A stretch of DNA of 42,574 nt from Chersky-840 sp035532735 (GCA_035532735.1 DATKQM010000054.1:1-42574), one strand, 5' to 3'; shown: positions 33,638 through 42,099, counted from the first letter of the stretch. Program-made: numbers and translations. The notes: a model not told the origin generated them from the sequence alone.

Positions 33638-35304
33638 AATCCTCCTCGGGCATCGAGGCCTCCAGCCGCGTCCGGTTCAGGTCCTTGTTGTTCGGGGGCC
33701 CCGGACAGGGGGAGGCGGACCGTGAAGACGGTGCCTCCGTCGGACCCGCTGCTGGCGGTGACGGTGCCACTGTGGGCGTGGGTGATCGACGCCACGATCG
33801 ACAGGCCCAGGCCCGCCCCTCCCATGCCACGCGAGCGTGACGGGTCGGCGCGAAAGAAGCGCTCGAAGACCCGGGTGGCCTCCTCGGTGCTCAGCCCCGG
33901 ACCATCGTCCGCGACGCTGATCACGGCGTCATGGTGGTCCGTGTCGACGGTGACGACGGTGCGTGTCCCGGCCGGACAATGCGTGCGGACGTTGGCGAGC
34001 AGGTTGTCGAGCACCTGGCGCAGTCGCATGCGGTCACCCACGATCTCGACAGGGTGCGAGGCGACGAGCCGGACCGGCCATTGCGGGCCCACGGTCGACG
34101 CCGTCTGCACGGCTTCTGCCGCCACACCCAGGAGCTCGACTTCCTCACGCTCGAGCGGTCGACCCTCGTCCAAACGGGCGAGCAGGAGGAGATCCTCGAC
34201 GAGACTCCCCATCCGGGCCGTCTCGCTGCGGATACCGTGCATCACCCGCTTCAGGTCGTCGGCGCGCGTCGCCGCTCCCTGCTCGAACAGCTCCGCGTAG
34301 GCCGACACCGCGGTGAGCGGGGTGCGCAACTCGTGCGAGGCATCGGCCACGAACTGCCGCATCCGAGCCTCCGAGGCCCGCAGGTCTTGTTCGGTGGCAT
34401 CTCGTTGGGCGAAGGCCCTTTCGATGCGTCCGAGCATGACATTGATGGCCCGGGCCAGACGCCCTACCTCCGTTCGTGCTTCGTCGCCGGGGACGCGCTC
34501 GGCGAGCTCGCCCCGGGCGATGGCCTCAGCGGTGGCTTCCACGGTGCGCAGAGGGCGGAAGCTCACCCGCACCAGCCACCATCCCAACAGGAGAGCGGCG
34601 AGCAGGGCAGCGCCGCTCACGGCGAGCTCGACCGCTACCAAACGGTCCAAGGTGGAGATCGTCGAGCCGACGGGGAGCCCGATCACGAGTTGTCCTCCCG
34701 AATAAGGCCCGCCGCTCAGCACCGACACCCGTAGCCGATATTGCGAGTCCGCGCTGGTGAAGTAGACCGTCGGCTCGTGAAAGTCGGCCGTGTCGGAGAC
34801 AAAGCCCGTGATCCGCGTCGGCAGCGTGGGATCTGCAGACTCGCTCCCACCTAACGGCGCGGGCTGCATCGACCGGCACAAGATGGCATTGGAGGCGCTC
34901 CGAACCTCGATGAACGTGCCGGGATCGAGCTCGCGGAGCAGGTCTTCGCTGAGGCCGGCGAAGCCGTTGCATGTCGGAGGTTGCGATGACGCCTCGTTGG
35001 CCGGCTTGCTGGTCGATGACGCAGGCGACGTCGTCGTCGGCAAGGTCGGTGGGAGGCTCGGAGGAAGCCCGCCGGCGTTGTTCGGCGCGTTCCCATCCGA
35101 TGAGGGGAACGCGCCTCGACCAAGGGCACGGCGCGACCTGCTCCCGAGGGCGCCTTCGATGGCAATGTGCGACTGCTCCATCGACTGGTCGATGCGGTTG
35201 TAGAGGAACGATCGCAGCTCCTGGTAGGTGACCACATCGGCGATCGCCAGCGCCGTGAGCGCCACGGCGCCGACGGCGAGGAGCAGCCGGAGCCGCAGCG
35301 ACAC
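33622..35304 (-). CDS. Sensor histidine kinase (two TM, HAMP)
   Basis: 560 residues. TM1 (about 7-25), an outer sensor region of roughly 200 residues with a Pro/Ser/Thr-rich stretch and two Cys, TM2 (about 223-245), HAMP (FRPLRTVEATAEAIARGELAERVPGDEARTEVGRLARAIN), HisKA with His324 in SHELRTPLTAVSAYAEL, and HATPase with N box QVLDNLLANVRTH, G1 ADDGPGLS and G2 GGAGLGLSIV. The type resembles the MprB/TrcS group. The GTG abuts the response regulator stop (TAG-GTG). The outer Cys (QPPTCNGF, ILCRSMQP) could form a disulfide and sense redox state (inference). Ends in the 25-bp inverted repeat. Confidence 0.94.
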   Translation of the reverse strand: MSLRLRLLLAVGAVALTALAIADVVTYQELRSFLYNRIDQSMEQSHIAIEGALGSRSRRALGRGAFPSSDGNAPNNAGGLPPSLPPTLPTTTSPASSTSKPANEASSQPPTCNGFAGLSEDLLRELDPGTFIEVRSASNAILCRSMQPAPLGGSESADPTLPTRITGFVSDTADFHEPTVYFTSADSQYRLRVSVLSGGPYSGGQLVIGLPVGSTISTLDRLVAVELAVSGAALLAALLLGWWLVRVSFRPLRTVEATAEAIARGELAERVPGDEARTEVGRLARAINVMLGRIERAFAQRDATEQDLRASEARMRQFVADASHELRTPLTAVSAYAELFEQGAATRADDLKRVMHGIRSETARMGSLVEDLLLLARLDEGRPLEREEVELLGVAAEAVQTASTVGPQWPVRLVASHPVEIVGDRMRLRQVLDNLLANVRTHCPAGTRTVVTVDTDHHDAVISVADDGPGLSTEEATRVFERFFRADPSRSRGMGGAGLGLSIVASITHAHSGTVTASSGSDGGTVFTVRLPLSGAPEQQGPEPDAAGGLDARGGFTAGS

Positions 35305-36003
35305 CTAGGAAGCCTCGGATTCACGCAACGTGTAGCCGACGAGCCGGATTGTGTGGATGAGCGGCGGCCCGTGGAGTTCGAGCTTCTTGCGCAGGTAGCT
35401 CACATAGGTCTCGACGACGTTGGCCTCACCGCCGAAGTCATAGTGCCAGACGTTGTCGAGGATCTGCGCCTTGGACAGCACCTGCCGGGGATTGCGAAGG
35501 AAGAACCGCAACAGGTTGAATTCCGTCGCCGTCAGCTGGATCAGCGCACCCCCCCGTCGCACTTCGTGCGCCCCTTCGTCCATCTCGAGGTCGGAGAACT
35601 GCAAGAGACCCTCGTCGGCGGAATCCACTCCGGCACGGCGCAACAGTGCCCGGGTCCGGGCGATGATCTCGGCCAAGGCGAAGGGTTTGGTGACGTAGTC
35701 GTCACCGCCGACGGTCAGCCCCGCGATCTTGTCCTCCAAGGAGTCGCGAGCGGTGAGGAAGAGCACCGGCGCCCGGATGCCGTCGGAGCGCAACCTCCGG
35801 GTGACCTCCAGTCCGTCGAGGTCGGGGAGCATGACGTCGAGAACGATCAGGTCGGGTGGTCGCTCCTGTGCGGCGACGAGTGCAGCCCGGCCCGACATGG
35901 CCTCTTCGACCTCGAATCCCTCGTACCGCAACGATGTCGCCACGGCGTCGACGATCGAAGGCTCGTCGTCGACGACGAGAACTCGGTTCCGCTTCGTGTC
36001 CAT
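35305..36003 (-). CDS. OmpR-family response regulator
   Basis: 232-residue DNA-binding partner of the following kinase. The receiver domain (about 7-120) has the acidic pair VVDDEP, phospho-acceptor Asp56 in LDVMLPD, Thr in FLTAR and Lys in VTKPF. The winged helix (about 135-228) has LTATEFNLLRFFLRNPRQVLSKAQILDNVW and VVETYVSYLRKKLE with the closing RLVGYTLRE. ATG 36003 has GGAGGG about 11 nt upstream. First gene of the seven-gene redox operon, so it probably controls its own transcription and that of the electron-transfer genes from the 36004-36345 region. Confidence 0.95.
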   Translation of the reverse strand: MDTKRNRVLVVDDEPSIVDAVATSLRYEGFEVEEAMSGRAALVAAQERPPDLIVLDVMLPDLDGLEVTRRLRSDGIRAPVLFLTARDSLEDKIAGLTVGGDDYVTKPFALAEIIARTRALLRRAGVDSADEGLLQFSDLEMDEGAHEVRRGGALIQLTATEFNLLRFFLRNPRQVLSKAQILDNVWHYDFGGEANVVETYVSYLRKKLELHGPPLIHTIRLVGYTLRESEAS

Positions 36004-36276
36004 GGGTGATGTCCCTCCTGTCTCGAGGATGGACGGCCCGCTTGCGCGGCCCCTGTGTGTCTGCTGTGCGCCCCCTGTGAATCGATACCCCCGGGAGTCG
36101 TCGCGTCCACGGAATGTTCCTCAGCAACCGAAGATCGTCGTATTCCCTGGTCACAGGGCCCAGATCGGAGACCCTCCAGCTTGACCAGGGCTCGGCCGAG
36201 GTTCACTCCTGATGATCAGACGTCCGGGACCGACAGCTTCAGACCCGCCCCGAGGTTAAAGGCCCAGGGGCCGGAG

Positions 36277-36315
36277 GCCGATCGACCACATAGCCGATCG
36301 ACAATGCCGATGGAC
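36277..36315 (+). repeat. Three GCCGATSGAC copies in the divergent intergenic region
   Basis: GCCGATCGAC starts at 36277 and 36293, and GCCGATGGAC at 36306, within the 342-bp gap between the response regulator and the divergent Pro-rich protein gene (36346). Spacing (16 and 13 bp) is irregular. They could be binding sites of the response regulator. A CATCGATCGA follows at 36323. No clear -10 or -35 is seen elsewhere in this gap. Confidence 0.5.
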
Positions 36316-36345
36316 AAGTAGGCATCGATCGAACGGAGACCTTTC

Positions 36346-37722
36346 ATGGCTACCTACGAGGGCTGGGCACCCGACCCGTTCGACGCGCATGAAGTTCGCT
36401 ATTTCGTGAATGGGTTGCCCACCAAATTGGTTCGAGACGGATCGGTCGAGGCGTTCGACGACCTTCCCCCCCGATCGACCTGGCCCCAGAGCCTCCAGAC
36501 ACCCCGACCAGCCGAACCGATCGCCGTAGAACCGGTCCACCCGATTGCTCGGGCCCCGGTCGAGTCGCCGGTCAGCCACGCCCAGGTCGAGCCGATTGCT
36601 CCGGTCCCGGTCGCGCCGCCGGTGATCCACTTCCACGCTGCGGTCGACCCGGTTGTTCCGGCCCCGTTCGAGCCGGTTTTGCAGCCTCCTCCTCCTCCTC
36701 CTCCTCCTCCTCTGGGGACGTCGTACTGGACGCCGCCACCTGCTCCGGGTGCTGGCATCGAACAACCACAGGGTCCTGGGACGAGCCCTCCGGTCCAGGC
36801 GTTTGGCGAGACCAGGTCATTCGCTCTCGGCCACACCGACACGTTCACGGTGGGTTCCGAGCTGCCCCCGCCCCGTCGCCCCTGGAGACGGTTGGTCACC
36901 GGCATGGTGGCGGTCGTCGTCCTTGCCGCTGCGGGCAGTGTCATCGCCGTCGCCGCCGGCGGCAAGACCGCCGAAGCCGCAGTCATCGACTCGGTCAACA
37001 GCACCATGGCCTATCGGACAGCTCACATCACCATGAACCTGTCGGCCCGAGAACCTACGGGGACGATCACCGGCACAGGCACAGGTGGCATCGACTTCAC
37101 CAACAACGCCATGGAGCTTCGGTTCACCACAGATGCGGCCACCCAGCAGATCACGATCCAGGCCGTCTATCTGGGTGGGTCGATCTACGAGAACATCCCC
37201 GGTATCGACCAACTTGTCCCGGGCAAGTCCTGGGTCTCGATCGACCTCTCGGCACTCGGCGTCTCGGCCAGCCAGAGCACCGGCTCGCTCGGTACCGCCG
37301 ACAATCCCGCCGCCATGCTCCGGCTCCTCACCCAAGAGGGCAACACCGTGGTTCCATTGGGTTCGTCTTCGATCGAGGGCACGCCGGTGCAGGGTTACTC
37401 GGTCACGCTCAACTCCGCGGCCATCGAGAAACAACTGGCCGACGCCAAGTTGCCGTCTTGGATGACCGCAGCTCTCAGTCACGTGGACATCGGGGACACC
37501 ACCGTGAAGGTCTTCGTGGACGGCTCGGGGCTTCTACGCCGCATGAGCATCGGCCTCACCGAGACGGTCTCATCGTCGGGGACGGTCAGCGTCAACGAGA
37601 GCCTCGACTTCTCCGACTACGGATCGCCAGTCGACGTGAGCGCGCCGCCGGCGGACCAGGTCATGAGCTTCGAGCAGTTCCTCAAGGACGCCGAGGCCGC
37701 GGCGGGGGGCACCTCGTCCTGA
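36346..37722 (+). CDS. Pro-rich membrane protein with LppX/LprG-like outer domain
   Basis: 458 residues. The N-terminal 35 (YEGWAPDPFDAHEVRYFVNGLPTKLVRDGS) resemble the short DUF2510-type G-W-x-P-D-P module. A Pro/Val-rich cytoplasmic linker (about 40-175) includes nine Pro in a row (114-122). A membrane helix (about 184-208) leads to an outer domain of 250 residues with repeated beta strands, SVNSTMAYRTAHITMNLSA ... GTGTGGIDFTNNAMELRFTT ... YENIPGIDQLVPGKSWVSIDLSAL ... FVDGSGLLRRMSIGLT, like the lipid-carrying LppX/LprG proteins of mycobacteria. A role in lipid or glycolipid handling is inferred. GGAGA lies about 8 nt before the ATG. Divergent from the redox operon. Confidence 0.8.
   Translation: MATYEGWAPDPFDAHEVRYFVNGLPTKLVRDGSVEAFDDLPPRSTWPQSLQTPRPAEPIAVEPVHPIARAPVESPVSHAQVEPIAPVPVAPPVIHFHAAVDPVVPAPFEPVLQPPPPPPPPPLGTSYWTPPPAPGAGIEQPQGPGTSPPVQAFGETRSFALGHTDTFTVGSELPPPRRPWRRLVTGMVAVVVLAAAGSVIAVAAGGKTAEAAVIDSVNSTMAYRTAHITMNLSAREPTGTITGTGTGGIDFTNNAMELRFTTDAATQQITIQAVYLGGSIYENIPGIDQLVPGKSWVSIDLSALGVSASQSTGSLGTADNPAAMLRLLTQEGNTVVPLGSSSIEGTPVQGYSVTLNSAAIEKQLADAKLPSWMTAALSHVDIGDTTVKVFVDGSGLLRRMSIGLTETVSSSGTVSVNESLDFSDYGSPVDVSAPPADQVMSFEQFLKDAEAAAGGTSS
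36685..36711 (+). repeat. (CCT)9 microsatellite encoding nine Pro
   Basis: Nine exact CCT triplets in the linker of the Pro-rich membrane protein gene. Slippage by whole units would change linker length without a frameshift. Using a single codon nine times is unlike the mixed Pro codons in the rest of the gene. Confidence 0.9.
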
Positions 37723-37737
37723 CCCGACGACACGCCG

Positions 37738-38055
37738 TCAGGTCGACTGTCCGCTCGGCCGGTCGCGCAGCTCCAGCCGGATGACCTCGTAGGTCTCCCG
37801 GGCGGCACCGGTCCCAGCCACGCGGTGCACCTCCTGGCGGAACTCGGCCGCGATCTCCTCGGAGTCCTCGAGATCCCCGTCCCAAAGAGAGATGCCAGCC
37901 ACCTCGACCCGAGACCCGCGTTGGGACTGGAGCACCACGACGCCCACAAAATGAGGAAGCGCGCGGTAACGCGGCAGGACGTCCTCGTCGATGGCACGCA
38001 GGACCTCTGGGAGTGCTTCGGCTTCGATGAAGAAATTGACGGTGCGACCCTTCAT
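37738..38055 (-). CDS. Small ABM/dimeric alpha-beta barrel-like protein
   Basis: 105 residues from ATG 38055: KGRTVNFFIEAEALPEVLRAIDEDVLPRYRALPHFVGVVVLQSQRGSRVEVAGISLWDGDLEDSEEIAAEFRQEV. The strand-helix-strand layout and SLWDG-type core are those of antibiotic-biosynthesis-monooxygenase-like proteins. Function unknown. Its upstream region holds two TCTCATCACAC direct repeats. It is convergent with the Pro-rich protein gene, 15 bp apart. Confidence 0.65.
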   Translation of the reverse strand: MKGRTVNFFIEAEALPEVLRAIDEDVLPRYRALPHFVGVVVLQSQRGSRVEVAGISLWDGDLEDSEEIAAEFRQEVHRVAGTGAARETYEVIRLELRDRPSGQST

Positions 38056-38156
38056 GGTCGTGCTCCGATCGCGATCGGTGAACCCCCGCACCCCAGGTTA
38101 GGGCGCGCCGTTGGCTCCGACAGGACCACTGCGCCGCAGCCGGTACGACACCGTCG

Positions 38157-38188
38157 TCTCATCACACATCATGTCACTCTCATCACAC
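38157..38188. repeat. Two 11-bp direct repeats 21 bp apart
   Basis: TCTCATCACAC occurs at 38157-38167 and 38178-38188, centre spacing 21 bp (two helix turns), about 100 bp upstream of the ABM-like gene. Such spacing suits a dimeric regulator. The rest of the 222-bp gap to katA shows only GATCGCGATC at about 38069. Confidence 0.6.
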
Positions 38189-38277
38189 GGCCTTGGCACG
38201 GACCACGAGACCCCTGCCGATAACTCGACGGGACACGGTCGCGTCAGCCGAGCCGATCACGCATCGGAACGGTGGGG

Positions 38278-39726
38278 TCAGGTTTCGAGCTCCTTGGCGA
38301 CGCGCGCGCCGAGCCCCGGATCGACGTTCCGCCAGTACTCCTTCACCCGTGACAGCACAGGCTCGCCAACCCCGGCGCTCACGTGAGCGACGATGTTGCT
38401 CACCAGTCGGTCCCGCGCCGCGTCATCGAGTACGTCGCGGACCAAGGTCCCGGCCTGGCCGAAGTCGTCGTCCTCGGCATGCAGCCCGTAGGTGGCCCGG
38501 ACGAACCCGCCGTCCACGTCCCACGACGGGTCGGTCCCGAACCGCTCGGGTTGCGCTTTAGGGCCCCCGAAGGAGTTCGGCGCATACACAGGGTCCGATG
38601 GGTTCTCGTAACGCATCTGTCCGTCGCGGTTGTAGGAGTGGACGGGGGAGCGGGGCCGGTTGACCGGGAGCTCCTGCGCGTTGGCCCCGACCCGGTGCAG
38701 GTGCGTGTCGTGATAGCTGAACAGCCGTCCGAGGAGCATCTTGTCGGGTGACGGACCGATCCCCGGCACCATGTTGGACGGCTCGAAGGTCGACTGCTCG
38801 ATCTCGGCGAAGTAATTGTCCGGATTCCGGTCGAGCACCATCCGGCCCACCCGGATCGCCGGGTAATCCCGATGCGGCCACACTTTGGTGAGGTCGAAGG
38901 GGTTAAACCGGTAGGACGGCGCGTCGTCGAAGGCCATGACCTGGACATAGAGCGACCAGGATGGGTGCTCGCCGCGTCCGATGGTGTCGTAGAGATCTCG
39001 GATGTGTGCATCGGGGTCGGCCGCAGCGATGCCGGCGGCCTCGTCGTTGGTGAGGAATTCGTTGCCCTGATCGGTCTTGAAGTGGTACTTGACCCAGAAC
39101 CGTTCACCCCCGGCGTTGATCCACATGTAGGTGTGACTCGAGAACCCATCCATGTGTCGCCAGGTGCGGGGAATGCCACGGTCTCCCATCAACACCGTCA
39201 CCTGGTGCGCCGACTCGGGGGACAGGGTCCAGAAGTCCCACTGCATGTTGTTGTCGCGCAGGTGGTTGTCGGCCCGCCGCTTCTGGGAATGGATGAAGTC
39301 CTGGAACTTCTGGGGATCCCTGATGAAAAAGACGGGGGTGTTGTTCCCGACCATGTCGTAGTTGCCCTGCTCGGTATAGAACTTGATGGCAAATCCCCGC
39401 GGGTCGCGCACGGTGTCGGGGGAGCCGAGCTCACCCGCCACGGTCGAGAACCGCACCAGCAGGTCGGTCCTCACCCCCGGCTGGAACAGAGCCGCCTTGG
39501 TGTATCCCGACACGTCTTCTGTGGTCTCGAAGAACCCGTGCGCGCCGCCACCTTTGGCATGCACCACCCGTTCGGGGACCCGCTCGCGGTTGAAGTGCTG
39601 CATCTTCTGGACCAGATACGTGTCTTGGAGCAGGATGGGCCCGTCGGGACCGACGGTCAGGGAGTGCTCGTCGCTCGTCGCCGGGATCCCGGCATCGGAC
39701 GTGGTGTACTCGGGGGAATCGCTCAT
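38278..39726 (-). CDS. katA: Monofunctional heme catalase
   Basis: 482-residue clade-3-size catalase that splits H2O2. The distal His is in VVHAKGGGAHGFFE, the Asn in MVGNNTPVFF, and the proximal heme Tyr in RLFSYHDTHLHRVG. Other blocks are PILLQDTYLVQKMQHFNRERVPERV, RFSTVAGELGSPDTVRDPRGFAIKFYT and MDGFSSHTYMWIN. The ATG at 39726 overlaps the stop of furA as ATGA, so the two are co-translated. In mycobacteria furA pairs with katG; here the partner is a monofunctional catalase instead. Derepression by peroxide or iron loss is expected. Confidence 0.96.
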   Translation of the reverse strand: MSDSPEYTTSDAGIPATSDEHSLTVGPDGPILLQDTYLVQKMQHFNRERVPERVVHAKGGGAHGFFETTEDVSGYTKAALFQPGVRTDLLVRFSTVAGELGSPDTVRDPRGFAIKFYTEQGNYDMVGNNTPVFFIRDPQKFQDFIHSQKRRADNHLRDNNMQWDFWTLSPESAHQVTVLMGDRGIPRTWRHMDGFSSHTYMWINAGGERFWVKYHFKTDQGNEFLTNDEAAGIAAADPDAHIRDLYDTIGRGEHPSWSLYVQVMAFDDAPSYRFNPFDLTKVWPHRDYPAIRVGRMVLDRNPDNYFAEIEQSTFEPSNMVPGIGPSPDKMLLGRLFSYHDTHLHRVGANAQELPVNRPRSPVHSYNRDGQMRYENPSDPVYAPNSFGGPKAQPERFGTDPSWDVDGGFVRATYGLHAEDDDFGQAGTLVRDVLDDAARDRLVSNIVAHVSAGVGEPVLSRVKEYWRNVDPGLGARVAKELET

Positions 39727-40214
39727 TGTCCGGCTTCTTTCTCCTTCACGGACGTTGTTCCAACCTGATCCGTTGTCGAGGGCTGGCACTCCGGGCACAG
39801 CCCCCAGAATGTGACCTCGGCTTCGTCGAGGACGTAGCCGCGGCTCTCTGACGGGGTGAGACACGGCCGCCGACCCACGGCGCAGTCGACGTCGGTCGTC
39901 GACCCGCAGGCGCGGCACACGATGTGGTGATGGTTGTCGCCCACCCGCACCTCGTAGAGCGCGGGGCTGCCGGCGGGCTCGATCCGTCGCACGAGGCCCA
40001 CGGCCACCAAGGCGGCGAGGACGTTGTAGACGGCCTGGGTCGACACCGCTCCGAGGTCTTGTCGCACGATCCCGATGACCGTGTCGGTGTCGGAATGCGG
40101 TCGGGCCGCAAGAGCCTGGATCACCCCGAGTCGAGCGGCGGTCACCCGCAATCCCGCCGCCCGCAACGCCTCGGCCACGTCGATCTGGGGGCTGTCGACA
40201 CGGACTCCGGGCAT
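39723..40214 (-). CDS. furA: Fur-family regulator (FurA/PerR-like)
   Basis: 163 residues. The winged helix (about 12-90) has ALRAAGLRVTAARLGVIQAL and AVSTQAVYNVLAALVAVGLVRRIEPAGS. The metal-binding part has VGDNHHHIVCRACGSTTDVDC and a C-terminal LCPEC, giving two C-x2-C zinc sites. Length is greater than most Fur proteins due to a charged tail. It represses peroxide defence until oxidised. A perfect Fur-box-like repeat covers its own promoter, and the message appears leaderless, as known for mycobacterial furA. Coupled to katA. Confidence 0.95.
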   Translation of the reverse strand: MPGVRVDSPQIDVAEALRAAGLRVTAARLGVIQALAARPHSDTDTVIGIVRQDLGAVSTQAVYNVLAALVAVGLVRRIEPAGSPALYEVRVGDNHHHIVCRACGSTTDVDCAVGRRPCLTPSESRGYVLDEAEVTFWGLCPECQPSTTDQVGTTSVKEKEAGQ

Positions 40215-40258
40215 GGGATTACTTTAGGGTGGATCGCTAAATAGAGTCAATCTATTTA
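40215..40258 (-). promoter_or_regulatory. furA promoter with Fur box, leaderless
   Basis: On the minus strand: TTGACT (40250 to 40245) as -35, an 18-bp spacer, TAAAGT (40226 to 40221) as -10, then 6 nt to the furA ATG (40214). A perfect inverted repeat TAAATAGA-N5-TCTATTTA (40238-40258) straddles the -35, so bound Fur would block polymerase. The AT-rich island stands out in this GC-rich region. Confidence 0.9.
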
Positions 40259-40309
40259 CAACCAAATCCGACCTGCCGGTCTGACCTGCCCGTCTGGTGG
40301 CCGGCCCCC

Positions 40310-41341
40310 TCAGGGCAGGGGATGAGAGGCGAAGAACGCCCACATGAGGTCGTTGGCGTTGAGGGCGTCGGACTGCGGACCCAGCACTCGGGTGAGCGAT
40401 CTCGGCAGACGGGGACCTCCGGGCCATTCGTGGCCCTCACCCGCGATGGAGTAGAGCTCGACACTGGCACCGCTTCGACACCCGCTGTACCGGGTGAGGG
40501 TGACGCCAGCGGCCGGCTGGGAAGTCGCCGCCGAGGTGGAACAGCCGTCTTGGACGGCCCAATCCCTCGCCGCCTGGGGGACCGAGTACGTCCAATAGGC
40601 CTGACCGTTGCCGTCGTAGGGATCCACCGGGTCGGCGGTGCCGTGGAAGGCGAGGACCGGGACCGGCCTCGTCGTGGGGCACGGCGTGGGTCGGCGCAAG
40701 CCGCTCACGGGGGCGATGGCCGCGAACGTGCCGGCCGCGTCGCAGGCGAGCTGGCTGGTGATCCGAGAGCCGCCCGAGAACCCCGTCGCGTACACCCGGT
40801 TCCCGTCGATGCAGTAGCGCTGTTCGAGGACGTGCACGAGCGTGGTCAAGAACGTGATGTCGTCGGCAGATCCGGCGGGAACCGACTTACCGCCCACGAG
40901 AGGCACACCCGGAACGTTCCAGTCGAAGCCCGAGCCCTCGGGGATCAACCCCTGTGGGTAGGCGACGATGAACCCGTTGCTGTCGGCGGTGCCGTCCATG
41001 GCGGAGAACGCCTCTTGATCAGCAGCCGTGGTCCCACTGCCGTGCATGTTGAGCACGAGAGGGACCTTGCTCGAGTCCGAATAGCCGGTTGGGACGTGCA
41101 CGATCACGGTTCGATTCCGCCCCCCGACCGACAGAGTCTGGCTGGTCGATCCCGCGCTGGCCCCGGTCCCGCATCCGCTCCCACCGTTGTGGCTCGAGGC
41201 CGACAGCGTGGATGTGGCCGACGCAGCCGGTGTCCCCGATGCCGGTGTCCCCGGCGTGGCGGAGCCTGATTGCCCCCCGCATGCGGTCAGGCCGACGGCG
41301 GCGGTTGCGGCGCTCACGAGCCACCTCATGTGCCTTTTCAT
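40310..41341 (-). CDS. Secreted PHB-depolymerase-like esterase (LpqC family)
   Basis: 343-residue alpha/beta hydrolase with a lipoprotein signal (MKRHMRWLVSAATAAVGLTAC). A Ser/Thr/Gly linker precedes the catalytic domain: VPLVLNMHGSGTTAADQEAFS (oxyanion region), VYATGFSGGSRITSQLA (Ser nucleophile), VLAFHGTADPVDPYDG (Asp) and AGEGHEWPGG (His). This matches the esterase/PHB-depolymerase and LpqC group; feruloyl esterase is an alternative. Cys in the tail of the domain (CDAAG, PTPCPTT, DGCSTS, SGCRSG) suggest disulfides, fitting export. A TACTCT lies 9 nt before the ATG. Confidence 0.88.
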   Translation of the reverse strand: MKRHMRWLVSAATAAVGLTACGGQSGSATPGTPASGTPAASATSTLSASSHNGGSGCGTGASAGSTSQTLSVGGRNRTVIVHVPTGYSDSSKVPLVLNMHGSGTTAADQEAFSAMDGTADSNGFIVAYPQGLIPEGSGFDWNVPGVPLVGGKSVPAGSADDITFLTTLVHVLEQRYCIDGNRVYATGFSGGSRITSQLACDAAGTFAAIAPVSGLRRPTPCPTTRPVPVLAFHGTADPVDPYDGNGQAYWTYSVPQAARDWAVQDGCSTSAATSQPAAGVTLTRYSGCRSGASVELYSIAGEGHEWPGGPRLPRSLTRVLGPQSDALNANDLMWAFFASHPLP

Positions 41342-41457
41342 GATGGGCGAAGAGTAGGGCCTCGGCTTTTCCGGCTCTCCTGACTGATCCGTGGGTCGAT
41401 TTGGCCAGCTGAAGAGGCCAGACCTCCCGATCGCGTCGGCCGGGTGAAGATGGGGCG

Positions 41458-42099
41458 ATGGCACGAAGGACCCCCGACTGGTCACCCGAGAGCGAAGAGG
41501 ACTACGAGGTTGCTCGTCGAGCACTGAAGAAGCGGTTCGCCCAATGGCGAACATCCGTGGGCGCGGCGCCCGACAAGGATGCCGGAGAGGCACCCATCCA
41601 TTACAAGTGGGCCTTTCTCGACGGACATTTAACCCGCTGGAGCTGCGCGGACCTTGACGAGGTCTATCTCGAGCTGCACCCGGCCAAGGTGATGGTCGAC
41701 GACGAGGATCTCGGCGACGTGCTCGACGAAGCGAAGGCCTTCGTGACCTTCTTGGACGAGACGGGGCTCCTCGCCCCCGACAGCGAGCCGGCCGACGTGC
41801 TCGTCGACCATCTCGACGCCATCGAGGGCCAGTTCCGCCACAACATGGCCGACGTCTCGCGCTTCAGCTTCGGCAAGCGGCTGTGGACGAGCGCGCAGAC
41901 CGAGGGGGTCCGCCTCGACGACCCTGCATCGGTCGAGACCTTCATGGCTGAGTTCAACGCCCGGCCGAGAGCCGAACGCGAGGCCATCTTGGGTCGGGGC
42001 CGTGGCCATACCCCGCGGCCGGCATCGACGGGGCGCATCACCGCACCGGGGACGCGCCCCAAGACCGCCTCAGCCAAGCGCCGCAAGCGCCGGCACTGA
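41458..42099 (+). CDS. Uncharacterised actinobacterial protein with basic tail
   Basis: 213 residues, no signal peptide or helix for the membrane. YKWAFLDGHLTRWSCADLDEVYLELHPAKVMVDDEDLGDVLDEAKAFVTFLDETGLL looks like a conserved core of unknown function; the middle is helical and the last 40 residues are very basic (TRPKTASAKRRKRRH), suggesting nucleic acid binding. It begins with a well-placed ATG after a 116-bp divergent gap from the esterase. Its 3' end runs into the IS remnant, and 30 bp overlap the frame of the broken transposase. Confidence 0.65.
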   Translation: MARRTPDWSPESEEDYEVARRALKKRFAQWRTSVGAAPDKDAGEAPIHYKWAFLDGHLTRWSCADLDEVYLELHPAKVMVDDEDLGDVLDEAKAFVTFLDETGLLAPDSEPADVLVDHLDAIEGQFRHNMADVSRFSFGKRLWTSAQTEGVRLDDPASVETFMAEFNARPRAEREAILGRGRGHTPRPASTGRITAPGTRPKTASAKRRKRRH

